This document shows, piece by piece, positions 7,843 to 15,694 of a stretch of DNA of 18,034 bases. Under the pieces are notes generated by a model. That model saw only the letters and a list, made by a program, of their open reading frames with translations, was not told the origin of the DNA and searched no databases. Within the stretch, counting starts at the first letter, position 1. Each line of letters starts with the position of its first letter. The DNA lies in NCBI GenBank assembly GCA_002311315.1, contig DBZZ01000010.1, positions 2,620 to 20,653 on the forward strand. The letters are read 5' to 3'. The stretch comes from Methylococcaceae bacterium UBA1147. Its GTDB lineage: Bacteria; Pseudomonadota; Gammaproteobacteria; Methylococcales; UBA1147. The translations under genes were made by a program, and so were the position numbers.

Positions 7843-8865
7843 ATGGAACGCCGAATAAAAACAGGCCTAACCGGTCTTCTTTGTCTTCTCGGCATCCTAG
7901 TAGGGCCTGTCTGGGCCGAGCCGACCCTGCGCATCGGGGTCCTTGCCTACGGCACGCTCAACTGGGAGCTGGAAACAATCAAACAGCATCAACTCGACCA
8001 GAAGAATGGATTCCAGATCACCCAGCGAAAACTGGCAACGCCCCAGGCGGGTAAAATCGCCCTGCTGTCCGAAGCGGCGGATGTCATCATATCCGACTGG
8101 ACCTGGGTGTCCCGGCAGAGAGCGGCCGGCCGCAACTTCACCTTCTGGCCTTACTCCGCCACCTCAGGAGCTCTGGTGATTCCCCGTGGCTCTTCCATCA
8201 AGGAATTGGCTGACCTCAGTGGAAAACGCATCGGCATTGCCGGTGGAGAGCTCGACAAGAATTGGCTGCTCCTGACCGCGTTGGCGAAACGCAACGAAAA
8301 CCTCGACCTGAACATCAGTGTTGAAAAGATATTTGGCGCCCCTCCACTATTGAACCAGCAATTAACACAAGGCAATCTTGATGCACTATTGACCTACTGG
8401 CACTATGCCGCTCGCCTGGAAGCAACTGGTTTTCAAGAATTAATGAATGGACAAGTCATTCTCGAAAAACTGGGAGTTGAACCGGCCATCCCAACCATTG
8501 GTTACGTGTTCAGGGAGGACTGGGCTGAAAACAACCGGTCCCTTGTCGATGGTTTCCTGGCGGCAACAGTGGAGGCAAAAAACCTTCTTTGCGAATCGGA
8601 CCCGGCATGGCAAGCGATCGAACCATTGACTCGAACCGAGTTATCACAGGTTCGGAACCAACTCAGAAAAAGTTACTGCGCCGGCCGAATCGCTAACTGG
8701 GGCAAAAAAGAAAAATCGGCCATCGCCGAGGTCTTCAAACTCCTCCATGAAACGGCAGGCCCTCGCTTGACAGGCCGGTCTCCCGTGCTCCAGCCCGGAA
8801 CGTTCTGGAGCCGGCAAACGATCCCGAACACCGAAATCGACCGCCCTCCAGCCAGCGCCATTTAG
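7843..8865 (+). CDS. ABC transporter substrate-binding protein, NitT/TauT-like
   Basis: A 340-residue periplasmic binding protein. Residues 1-25 are a signal peptide with cleavage after VWA. The mature part has the two-lobe type II layout of the nitrate/taurine/sulfonate/thiamine-precursor group: LRIGVLAYGTLNWELETI at the start, DVIISDWTWVSRQRAAG, a SGALVIPRGSSIKELADLSG block with KRIGIAGGELDKNWLLL (the inter-lobe region), then GNLDALLTYWHYAARLEATG and GYVFREDWAENN. There is no lipobox, so it is probably soluble. The ligand cannot be deduced. The start ATG has no strong ribosome binding site. The permease follows after 10 bp and the ATPase overlaps that, forming a three-gene operon. The C-terminal 30 residues are proline-rich and probably disordered. 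Confidence 0.88.
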   Translation: MERRIKTGLTGLLCLLGILVGPVWAEPTLRIGVLAYGTLNWELETIKQHQLDQKNGFQITQRKLATPQAGKIALLSEAADVIISDWTWVSRQRAAGRNFTFWPYSATSGALVIPRGSSIKELADLSGKRIGIAGGELDKNWLLLTALAKRNENLDLNISVEKIFGAPPLLNQQLTQGNLDALLTYWHYAARLEATGFQELMNGQVILEKLGVEPAIPTIGYVFREDWAENNRSLVDGFLAATVEAKNLLCESDPAWQAIEPLTRTELSQVRNQLRKSYCAGRIANWGKKEKSAIAEVFKLLHETAGPRLTGRSPVLQPGTFWSRQTIPNTEIDRPPASAI

Positions 8866-8875
8866 CCCGCCACCA

Positions 8876-9619
8876 ATGCCACAAGCGAAATTCCTGCCCC
8901 TGATTTCACTCGCAACCCTGATCATCGTCTGGGAAATCATTTCCGTTGTGATCGATTCGCCTTCATTACCCTCGCCGGAACGAGTCATCCAGGTGCTGAT
9001 TGAAGAAACCATCAACGGCACCCTGCTTTCCAACCTGGGAGTCACCCTGACAAGACTCGCCATTAGTTTCATTATCGCGATGCTGTTGGGTTCTGCAATC
9101 GGAATCCTGCTGGGTCGCAGAAACAGGCTGAACCAGTTCTTTGACGGATGGATTATCATCCTGCTGAATATTCCCGCTCTGGTTACCATCATCCTGAGCT
9201 ACGTGTGGTTCGGACTAGTCGAAAGTGCAGCGATCCTTGCGGTCGTTGTAAATAAGGTACCCAACGTTGTCGTGACTCTGCGCGAGGGAACCCGGGTGCT
9301 GGACCGGAACCTACTGGAACTGGCCGAAGTCTACCAATTGCCCCGTATGCAGACATTCACGGACGTGATCTGCCCGCAACTCTACCCATTCTTCATGACC
9401 GCGGCCCGCACCGGTCTGGCCCTGATCTGGAAAATCATCCTGGTTGTCGAGATGCTCGGTCGGAGCGACGGAATGGGCTACCAGCTACATCTCTATTTTC
9501 AGCTCTTTGACGTAGCCGGCATCCTGGCTTATACCGTGGCTTTTATCGCGGTCATCCAGTTAATCGAACTTCTGATCCTGAAACCGATCGACCAGCATGC
9601 CCAACGGTGGCGTCGGTGA
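8876..9619 (+). CDS. ABC transporter permease, SsuC/TauC type
   Basis: A 247-residue inner-membrane permease with about six membrane segments, the first at residues 7-27 and others around 60-83, 92-113, 116-128, 185-193 and 215-235. The cytoplasmic EAA loop that docks on the ATPase is recognisable as ELAEVYQLPRMQTFTDVICP (about 146-165). The PSPERVIQVL block after the first helix is typical of the SsuC/TauC/ThiX group. It begins 10 bp after the binding-protein stop and its last codons overlap the start of the ATPase gene, so the three subunits are made together. It forms the translocation pore, presumably as a homodimer. Confidence 0.92.
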   Translation: MPQAKFLPLISLATLIIVWEIISVVIDSPSLPSPERVIQVLIEETINGTLLSNLGVTLTRLAISFIIAMLLGSAIGILLGRRNRLNQFFDGWIIILLNIPALVTIILSYVWFGLVESAAILAVVVNKVPNVVVTLREGTRVLDRNLLELAEVYQLPRMQTFTDVICPQLYPFFMTAARTGLALIWKIILVVEMLGRSDGMGYQLHLYFQLFDVAGILAYTVAFIAVIQLIELLILKPIDQHAQRWRR

Positions 9620-10356
9620 CTGCTGTCAACATCCACATTCGCTCGAAGAGCTTTCACCGGACCGACGGCGGCCAGAAGCAACTGGTAATCCGGCAACTCG
9701 AGTTCTCCGTACGCAGCGGAGAATTCCTCTGCCTGGTCGGTCCTTCCGGATGCGGCAAAACAACCCTGCTGCACCTCATCGCCGGCCTGGACAAGCAATT
9801 CGATGGAAACATAAGTTTCAACGAGCAAGACGTTCCACCTCTGGTTGGCTACGTCTTCCAGGAACCGAGGCTGCTACCCTGGAGAACGGTCAGGGACAAT
9901 ATCGATCTCGTTCTGAAGCCCAACAGACCCCACGAAGACGTCGACCGGCTGTTGGAAAATATGGGACTGGGCCAGGTACAAGACGTGTATCCCGAAAGGC
10001 TGTCACTAGGAATGAGCCGCAGGGTCGCACTAGCACGCGCTTTCGCAATCCAGCCAGACCTGTTACTGATGGACGAACCGTTCGTCTCGCTGGATGCACC
10101 AACCGCAAGAAACGTCCATGCACTGCTATCCAGAGTCTGGCACCAAAGGCCCCACACCGTCATCTTCGTCACACACGATCTACGAGAAGCCATCAGGCTG
10201 GCCGACCGGCTGGTTTTCCTTTCCAATCCACCGATGCGGGTAGTCACCGATATTCCGGTTGACATTCCTCGGGCCGATCGCCATCTACCAGACAAGATCG
10301 ATGCATTTCGCCGACAACTGGCTACGCGACACCCGAAAATACGCGACCTGATCTAA
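9607..10356 (+). CDS. ABC transporter ATP-binding protein, SsuB/TauB type
   Basis: The ATPase of the importer, 249 residues from the GTG at 9607; the GTG at 9616, overlapping the permease stop as GTGA, is equally plausible. Motifs: Walker A GPSGCGKT (45-52), Q-loop FQEPRLLPW with Gln85, Walker B LLLMDEP with catalytic Glu157, D-loop SLD (161-163) and switch His190 in FVTHDLREA. The ABC signature reads LSLGM (132-136) instead of the common LSGGQ or LSGGM, so its third residue is Leu rather than Gly. The adjacent SRRVALARAFA is normal, and the domain is otherwise complete, so it is probably active. A short hairpin follows the stop. Confidence 0.94.
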   Translation: MASVTAVNIHIRSKSFHRTDGGQKQLVIRQLEFSVRSGEFLCLVGPSGCGKTTLLHLIAGLDKQFDGNISFNEQDVPPLVGYVFQEPRLLPWRTVRDNIDLVLKPNRPHEDVDRLLENMGLGQVQDVYPERLSLGMSRRVALARAFAIQPDLLLMDEPFVSLDAPTARNVHALLSRVWHQRPHTVIFVTHDLREAIRLADRLVFLSNPPMRVVTDIPVDIPRADRHLPDKIDAFRRQLATRHPKIRDLI

Positions 10357-10373
10357 CCGGAGGAACTCTCCGG
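10357..10373 (+). terminator. Possible terminator after the ABC operon
   Basis: A perfect 6-bp inverted repeat, CCGGAG-GAACT-CTCCGG, starts immediately after the ATPase stop codon. It is followed only by TTCTG, so a strong intrinsic terminator is doubtful. Confidence 0.35.
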
Positions 10374-10529
10374 TTCTGCACCTGAATTCGCAAGCGCCGG
10401 CATCCATTCCTCCGCATTGCGGCGTATCAAACTAGCCTAGAAACGGGTCTTCCGCAGCAGCTCGGTCCTAAAGTCACCCTCACAGGCCTGACTCTCATCA
10501 GCCTTGTCCATCGGGCACGACATGTCGGC

Positions 10530-10538
10530 TGGTACAAT
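10530..10538 (+). promoter_or_regulatory. Extended -10 promoter for sohB
   Basis: TGGTACAAT combines the extended -10 dinucleotide TG with TACAAT (10533-10538), about 60 nt before the sohB start. No good -35 is present at normal spacing, which an extended -10 can tolerate. Confidence 0.45.
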
Positions 10539-10597
10539 GGTTTTGACGAAAGCGCAAACCGCCGGACTGGTGCATCAAATCAACCGAGGAGCACAGC

Positions 10598-11593
10598 ATG
10601 ACAACCTTTCTTGCCGAGTACGGAATGTTCCTGGCCAAGCTCCTGACCCTACTTGGCATCCTTTTAATCATCATAATGGTGCTTTTCCGACTTTGTTCCA
10701 AATCTAGAGCCGAAGGCCAGGGGCGGCTCAAAATCCGGAAACTCAACGACAAATACCGAAACATGAACCTAATGTTGCAGTCGGCCGTTCTACCTAGAAA
10801 AGCCTTCAAGAAGGAACTGCGTAGGTTCAAGCTAGAACGAAAAAGGGAACGGAAGAAAACAGATCCGAAAGAAAGGAAACGCATCTTCGTCCTGAGATTC
10901 TTAGGCGATATCCGCGCAAGGGCTGCAGCGTCTCTTCGCGAAAGCATCACAGCAATCCTGACCCTGGCCGAAACCGGCGATGAAGTCGTTCTTGTTCTGG
11001 AAAGCGCCGGGGGAACCGTTCACGACTACGGGTTTGCCGCATCGCAACTGCTTCGAATCCGTAATCAGGGTATCCGGTTAACCACTGCGATCGATAAGGT
11101 TGCCGCCAGTGGTGGGTACATGATGGCCTGTGTAGCCGATCGCATTATTGCGGCACCGTTTGCAATTGTCGGATCGATCGGAGTCATCAGCCAGGTGCCG
11201 AATTTTAACCGCCTGTTGAAAAAACACGATATCGACTATGAACAGATTACCGCCGGGGAATTCAAGCGAACGCTCTCGGTGTTTGGAGAAAACACCGACA
11301 AGGGACGCGACAAGGCGCGGCAGAACATCGAGGAAACTCACGAATTGTTCAAGGCCTTCGTAGCCAACAACCGCAGGGTTGTCGATATCGAAGACATTGC
11401 CACCGGCGAGCACTGGTACGGCACGCGAGCACTGGAACTGAAACTGGTGGACCAACTCTGCACCAGCGATGACTACCTGTACCAGGCGGCGGAAAACTCG
11501 GACGTATACGAAGTCGCCTACGTCCATCGGAAAACGTTCGGTGGGCGGCTGTGGTCAGGCGCAGCGGCCGCAATTCGACGGCTGTTCAGTTGA
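10598..11593 (+). CDS. sohB: SohB-type peptidase, S49 family
   Basis: A 331-residue membrane-anchored peptidase. The N-terminal helix at residues 11-30 anchors it, followed by a strongly basic linker (about 65-96, rich in Lys and Arg). The S49 domain begins at RIFVLRFLGDI. The catalytic dyad is visible: Ser171 in KVAASGGYMMACVAD and Lys223 in TAGEFKRTLSVFGENTDKGR. The block APFAIVGSIGVISQVPNFNR (187-206) is characteristic. SohB was described in E. coli as a multicopy suppressor of loss of the DegP protease and is thought to cleave within or near the membrane (established knowledge). GAGGAG lies 7 nt before the ATG. It stands between the ABC operon and the Sel1 gene, on the same strand as both. 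Confidence 0.93.
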   Translation: MTTFLAEYGMFLAKLLTLLGILLIIIMVLFRLCSKSRAEGQGRLKIRKLNDKYRNMNLMLQSAVLPRKAFKKELRRFKLERKRERKKTDPKERKRIFVLRFLGDIRARAAASLRESITAILTLAETGDEVVLVLESAGGTVHDYGFAASQLLRIRNQGIRLTTAIDKVAASGGYMMACVADRIIAAPFAIVGSIGVISQVPNFNRLLKKHDIDYEQITAGEFKRTLSVFGENTDKGRDKARQNIEETHELFKAFVANNRRVVDIEDIATGEHWYGTRALELKLVDQLCTSDDYLYQAAENSDVYEVAYVHRKTFGGRLWSGAAAAIRRLFS

Positions 11594-11748
11594 GCCGGGA
11601 AAATGGCCACCGATCGATCTCCTGACGATATACGACCAGCGATATCCCCTCCATCGAGCCAAGATTTTGCCATCCCGCCGCGCTGCGGAACAGATTGGGC
11701 GACCGGTTGAAGAAGAAAAGGCTTTGCGGACGGGAAGAACGGCCAAGA

Positions 11749-12417
11749 ATGCACATGGTGGCCAAAGCCATCAGCGTAATGGCTTTCTGGTTGCCCTTTT
11801 CCGCGGGCAATACAGCAGAGCCCTGCTTTGACCAGAACGCTGGATTCAAAAGCCACTTTTCCGATTGCCGCATCAAAGCCAACAAAGGCGATGCACTCGC
11901 CCAATACAACCTCGGTTTCATGTACGAGGATGGACACAGCGGCACAAGAAACCCAGAAAAAGCCGTTTACTGGTATGCTCAGGCAGCCGAACAGAACGAC
12001 ATTTCCGCACAGCTCAACCTGGCCTGGTTCTATTTTTCAGGCTTCGAAAAAAAAATTCCACGGGACGAAAAGAAGGCTATTTACTGGTACACTCGCGCTG
12101 CCCTACAGGGAAGCCTGCTCGCCCAGTATATGCTCGGTTGGATGTACCACGAAGGGACGGGGACCCTGTCGCCGAACTACGAAAAAGCGGTTCACTGGTA
12201 CACTCGGGCCGCCTGGCAGGGAGACCCGCGCGCTCAGATCGCGCTCGGAATGCTGTATTACGAAGGCGAAAAAGTGCCCGCCGATTATGAGAAAGCCATT
12301 CTATTCCTAACCATGGCCAAAGCTAACGGGATCGAGGAGGCGGCAGGATTAAAAAAGCTTGCCGAACAAAAGCGAAACGTCGGACCGAGTGACACGGAAA
12401 AATCGTCCGCACAATAA
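11749..12417 (+). CDS. Secreted Sel1-repeat (SLR/TPR-like) protein
   Basis: A 222-residue exported protein made of Sel1-like repeats, alpha-helical pairs that usually serve as protein-interaction scaffolds. Residues 1-23 form a signal peptide (AKAISVMAFWLPFSAG core). Four repeats follow at about 48-83, 84-121, 122-158 and 159-195, each with the A-Q-x-x-L-G/A-x-x-Y and KA-x-x-WY pattern, for example AQYMLGWMYHEG and YEKAVHWYTRAAWQG. The C-terminal tail is charged. Cys26 and Cys40 could form a disulfide before the repeats. The start is either ATG 11749 or ATG 11755; GGAAG lies about 11 nt upstream of the first. The frame is open to 11695, but the extra residues are basic and not signal-like. 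Its function is unknown; it is convergent with the next gene. Confidence 0.85.
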   Translation: MHMVAKAISVMAFWLPFSAGNTAEPCFDQNAGFKSHFSDCRIKANKGDALAQYNLGFMYEDGHSGTRNPEKAVYWYAQAAEQNDISAQLNLAWFYFSGFEKKIPRDEKKAIYWYTRAALQGSLLAQYMLGWMYHEGTGTLSPNYEKAVHWYTRAAWQGDPRAQIALGMLYYEGEKVPADYEKAILFLTMAKANGIEEAAGLKKLAEQKRNVGPSDTEKSSAQ

Positions 12418-12502
12418 CCAGCGCAACGTCGCTGACACCCCAAGACAATTGCTGGCATCAGCGCCCGTCCGAGCCGGGACCTTCCGACCTCTCGGCTGGT
12501 TT

Positions 12503-12886
12503 CTAGTCGCCGATTTTCAAAAGCCAGCCGCCATTACCCACACAGGAACTCTGGGAACTGCTGCCCGTGATATTCACCCGGGCATAGGCGCCGAGGATAT
12601 CCGACGGCAGTTTCCCTCTCACCCTGATAGGCCCTCGTTGCTCAATCTCGAGGGCCACCTCGTGTCCCTTGACCATCACCCTGATCGAGCGTGGGTTGGT
12701 ATTGGGCGAAGCCGTGAACGAGAAATCCGAACCGCGAGATACTGCACTTCCTGCTGCAGGCACCATGTCCTTAAAGGCTGGCGGGTTGCAACCCCGCCCG
12801 GCACAGCGATTACTCCAGGCACTCGGTGCGATCAACACCATGACCAGAAAAACAAGGAATTTTTGTTGGTATCCGGTTTTATCCAT
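12503..12886 (-). CDS. Small secreted protein with Ig-like beta domain, function unknown
   Basis: A 127-residue protein not assignable to a named family. Residues 1-25 are a signal peptide (LVFLVMVLIAPSAWS). The mature part reads like a bacterial Ig-like domain: PAAGSAVSRGSDFSFTASPN, then NPRSIRVMVKGHEVALE, IRVRGKLPSDILGAYARVNI and GGWLLKIGD, a pattern seen in repeats that describe a 'property' strand and end in a conserved Trp strand. Cys28, Cys33 and a third near the C-terminus are present, so one disulfide is possible. GAGG lies 6 nt before the ATG at 12886, which supports a real gene. It is convergent with the Sel1 gene across 85 bp and downstream of small ORFs on its own strand. Confidence 0.75.
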   Translation of the reverse strand: MDKTGYQQKFLVFLVMVLIAPSAWSNRCAGRGCNPPAFKDMVPAAGSAVSRGSDFSFTASPNTNPRSIRVMVKGHEVALEIEQRGPIRVRGKLPSDILGAYARVNITGSSSQSSCVGNGGWLLKIGD

Positions 12887-12905
12887 TTCCGCCTCTAACT
12901 AGCAT

Positions 12906-13022
12906 TCACCCCAAGGATATTCCTTTGCCAACTACCGCGGGGACTAAGATGATCCGTATCCATCCAGCACCACACGCACCCTCAATGTCAATGATGACAC
13001 CGCCCTTCTCAATCGTGAGCAT
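12906..13022 (-). CDS. Possible 38-residue peptide
   Basis: ATG at 13022 opens a 38-codon frame beginning MLTIEKGGVIIDIEGACGAG and continuing with the hydrophobic run IIVPAVVG-like residues near the end. GGGGGA lies about 9 nt upstream. It is in the same frame as the 59-residue ORF upstream, separated by TAA and TAG, so it could also be a decayed extension of that gene. Small and unrecognised; low confidence. Confidence 0.25.
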   Translation of the reverse strand: MLTIEKGGVIIDIEGACGAGWIRIILVPAVVGKGISLG

Positions 13023-13058
13023 TTTGTGGATTCCCCCGAGACTGCCCCTTTCCTAGTC

Positions 13059-13238
13059 TTAGCGATCTCCATGTTCGTCTTCACTGGACTCGCCATAAGA
13101 AAGTCCCAACAAAACGCCGACAAAACCTGAAGTAAGAAAAACACAGAACGCTACAGCAACGCCATCATAAACCTCAACCATGAACTTCAAATAGTTGATT
13201 GCGCCGAGCGCCAACACGACTATCGCATCAATGCGCAT
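13059..13238 (-). CDS. Small membrane protein, 59 residues, function unknown
   Basis: ATG 13238 to TAA 13059 on the minus strand encodes 59 residues. Two hydrophobic segments are visible: the first starts MRIDAIVVLALGAINYL and the second runs AVAFCVFLTSGFVGVLLGL (about 28-46). The C-terminus is short, acidic and polar (SYGESSEDEHGDR). The layout is that of a two-helix inner-membrane miniprotein. TAGGT lies about 8 nt upstream as a modest ribosome binding site. It lies between the YceI gene and the small secreted Ig-like gene on the same strand. It matches no family I know. The sustained hydrophobic pattern with a charged tail argues for a real gene, but length alone is not proof. Confidence 0.55.
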   Translation of the reverse strand: MRIDAIVVLALGAINYLKFMVEVYDGVAVAFCVFLTSGFVGVLLGLSYGESSEDEHGDR

Positions 13239-13447
13239 ATCGATTACCTATCGATTTCACCATCCCCTATCCTTCGTTCTGAACCCTAAGAAAGACCTGC
13301 CTGAACAACTTGATCGCGTAGGGCATTCTCATATCTTACGCTCACATGATTGTTCATCATACCAATGCCTTCAGAAGGGGCAATCCTCTTGGTCTCTTTC
13401 ATGTAGTCAATGACAGTATTGCCTTCTAGATCGATCACTTGTTGGCT

Positions 13448-14113
13448 TCAGTTCTTTATGCGTTCCGCTCGGACCCGGTATTTCACATCCATTTCATCTG
13501 CAACCTGCAGCACTCCCATTATCACCCTGAATGGCGTTATGCCCAATTGGCTATGAGCTAACCTGAAGACGCCCGACGCCTCCAGCTCATCGCCTTTCAA
13601 TCGCAGAGCGACTGGAATTGACAGCTCAATAACCCGACCCAGGAATTCCACAGATAGATTAAGCACGGATTCCAGATCCTGGCCGGAGGAGCCCTTTCTG
13701 CCCTTGACCCTGATAATCGGATACTGTTCGGCATTGAGGAGCCCTTTGCCCAGCATATTGGCGCGGGTTCCATCGATATCATCCGCCGAGGGCTCACTGG
13801 AAAACCCCCTCCCTTCCTCGCTCCTCAGTACAGGATCATCAACGATCAACAGGTCCACCGGAATCGCCAGTTCGACGCTCGACTGCTCGACATTCGGGTG
13901 CAAATGCACGGTGCCTTCGAAGTGACCAACCGAGATCACATGGTTATGCCCGAATCGTGCCAGCATTCCCGCCCGGTAAATGAAAAAACGGATGTCGGAA
14001 CTCTCCGCGTCTATCTTGTAGATATCCAACGCCGACTGGAAATCTGTCTGTCCATGAGCGACACCACTCGACATCAACAATGCAACAGAGAGCAATAAAA
14101 AAACCTGGTACAT
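13448..14113 (-). CDS. Periplasmic YceI-family protein
   Basis: A 221-residue exported protein. Residues 1-21 are a signal peptide (cleavage near AHG-QT). The rest matches the YceI lipocalin-like barrel that binds isoprenoid lipids such as ubiquinone precursors (family knowledge): YKIDAESSDIRFFIYRAGML at the start, HNHVISVGHFEGTVHLHPN, then DIDGTRANMLGKGLLNAEQY and PIIRVKGRKG, and the C-terminal SQLGITPFRVIMGVLQVADE with a final beta strand. RAGMLARFGHNH is typical of the subgroup in which a Gly-His-Asn-His turn appears. No catalytic residues are expected. The ATG at 14113 has no clear ribosome binding site, so the start is less certain than the family. Confidence 0.85.
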   Translation of the reverse strand: MYQVFLLLSVALLMSSGVAHGQTDFQSALDIYKIDAESSDIRFFIYRAGMLARFGHNHVISVGHFEGTVHLHPNVEQSSVELAIPVDLLIVDDPVLRSEEGRGFSSEPSADDIDGTRANMLGKGLLNAEQYPIIRVKGRKGSSGQDLESVLNLSVEFLGRVIELSIPVALRLKGDELEASGVFRLAHSQLGITPFRVIMGVLQVADEMDVKYRVRAERIKN

Positions 14114-14440
14114 GCTATCAGCAGGGTGGTGGGTCCATGTAGACAGGGCATGATCTCGCGTTTTGTTGTCAGCGCCACCACTAATGGTTTGCCTTCAGCA
14201 CCACTCGCCCGGGAGTCGACACGACGATCTTGCCGAAATCGAGGATCCATGTCACTGATAACGGTGCGGCAGGTACTGTTTGAAACGACCCTCAGAGCTC
14301 AGGAAAATCCTGTCCGTACTTTCCGACTGATCCAAGAAAACGTGGCCGAAGGCACACTTTTGTTTATCGATTATGGCGACTGATCCACACTAGCCTTGTT
14401 ACCGCTAGATGCGGAATCACCCCATTAGAGCGTCCCCGCT
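14114..14440. other. Intergenic stretch without a supported gene
   Basis: Between the YceI and crystallin-like genes. A plus-strand frame open over 14126-14383 contains a later ATG (14250) followed by LFETTLRAQENPVRTFRLIQ and a GTLLFIDYGD ending; the last words vaguely recall SAM-methyltransferase strands, but nothing else does. Probably promoter and leader for the minus-strand YceI gene; no promoter recognised. Confidence 0.4.
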
Positions 14441-14878
14441 CTAGTCAATGCATTCAATAATCATCGATTTGGCCTTTTGGTGAAAGTCGAATTCGGCCAA
14501 ATGGTGAACTTTTTCGTTCGCATTGAAAACAAGTTCGCCCCCTTCCTGAATTTGTTCATCGGTAATACCCAAGGATTTCGCCAATCCTGGGTATCTAGAT
14601 AATTCAGCCAACGGCGGAGTGAACCTCCTTTTTTCGAAAAGCCGGGTCTGTGCGTTGGGTCCGACTACCATACTGTCTATTCGGCTTTCCCAGTTCTCGC
14701 CTTGCACCCTACGGAGATTGGACAACTTAGCTGGCCCTTCGATACGGACTACAGGGCCCCCGTAATCGGGACCCTCATAAAACTCAGACCAGCAATCGGA
14801 ATGTGACTTCGCTGCATAAGCACTGGTTGAATATACAATAATCGCCACCATAAGGAACACTGAATTGATGACTCGCAT
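14441..14878 (-). CDS. Secreted beta/gamma-crystallin-like protein
   Basis: A 145-residue exported protein. Residues 1-22 form a signal peptide ending AYA. The following CWSEFYEGPDYGGPVVRIEG has the aromatic-rich Y/F-x-G-x-x-Y-x-G style turn of a beta/gamma-crystallin Greek-key motif, and a later part, WESRIDSMVVGPNAQTRLFE, resembles the matching S-x-V-G-P core strand. The C-terminal AEFDFHQKAKSMIIECID could complete the sheet; Cys29 and Cys143 could form a disulfide joining both ends. Some bacterial members bind calcium, but no clear binding signature can be confirmed here. A near-perfect AAGGAGG lies 5-6 nt before the ATG, the best ribosome binding site in this region, indicating strong translation. 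Function unknown. Confidence 0.7.
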   Translation of the reverse strand: MRVINSVFLMVAIIVYSTSAYAAKSHSDCWSEFYEGPDYGGPVVRIEGPAKLSNLRRVQGENWESRIDSMVVGPNAQTRLFEKRRFTPPLAELSRYPGLAKSLGITDEQIQEGGELVFNANEKVHHLAEFDFHQKAKSMIIECID

Positions 14879-15694
14879 AATTTCCTCCTTTTCCCGTCAC
14901 GGCATGTTCGAATTAGACAGGATTGGATGAGGTTTTGTTCTGTAGGAGAATCTTTTTTAATTTTCTGTGACCAACAACCGGGGTTGTATCGGATCAGAAT
15001 GGCCTTTCCAACGAAAACATCGCGATCACGTATTGTTTAACATATCATTGTGGAGGCAGGGTTTTTCATGCCACATCTACTGACACGCAAATAGAAAATT
15101 TTTGCCAACCCTAGATTCAATCCAACAATGCCATTGAAAGCACATTCAGGTCAACATTCAACATCGGCCATGAAGCCAGGAACGGTAAACCGGAACGCCA
15201 AGGCCGTGTTGGATCATCCCAAGGTATCAACAAGAATTTGGAATTGCAGAAGACGACACGCGAGCGATCACCAGATTACGGGCGATTCGCTGATAGAGCA
15301 GTTACAGGATGAATATGGCCAGGCCATGTAGACGGGTCATGCCGTTGCGGCAGTTGGAACGACCTGGGCGTTGGCTACACTCCACCGGGATCCGACCACC
15401 GCACGTGATAATCACCGCTTCCATGACCCAAATTATTCAGAAGGCTTCGCAAAGGGACCAACATAATTCTTTTATGGGTCGAAAGTAAATTGTAACCAAA
15501 GCCATGGATGCACTTACAAGCTTAGAAAGCTTAGAAAGGACTTTAAAATGTTTTGCTAAAGTGTAGAAGTTAACCTAGCTGATCCAAGGTGGAACTGTCT
15601 GCTAAGGGCAGTACCTCCATACACTGGCTAGAGCTTAATATATTAGGGCCTATAGCTAAATTAAACTCTATAAGCTCACATTCATTTTCAAATC
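14879..15694. other. Gene-poor stretch with possible gene remnant
   Basis: No confident gene. A palindrome ACAACC-GG-GGTTGT lies near 14975-14990. A plus-strand frame from ATG 15128 reads to TAG 15329-15331, and the same frame continues open to TAA 15464-15466 (ending FHDPNYSEGFAKGPT), which may be a decayed gene. Near 15516-15538 is a 9-bp unit (AAGCTTAGA) twice in tandem. The right part is AT-rich. A minus-strand frame over 15570-15791 starts inside the structured repeat and is not judged a gene. Confidence 0.4.

Noticed and set aside
9597..10262. 221-codon plus-strand frame overlapping the ABC ATPase
   Set aside because: Arg/Pro/Ser-rich text typical of a shifted frame within a coding region whose true frame has all ATPase motifs.
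14250..14383. 44-codon plus-strand frame ending GTLLFIDYGD, reminiscent of a MidA-type methyltransferase strand
   Set aside because: The likeness covers only a few residues, followed directly by a stop; no other part of the family is present.
15516..15538. Tandem AAGCTTAGA units
   Set aside because: Only two copies of 9 bp; no sign of a CRISPR array or longer satellite. No CRISPR array was seen anywhere in the window.
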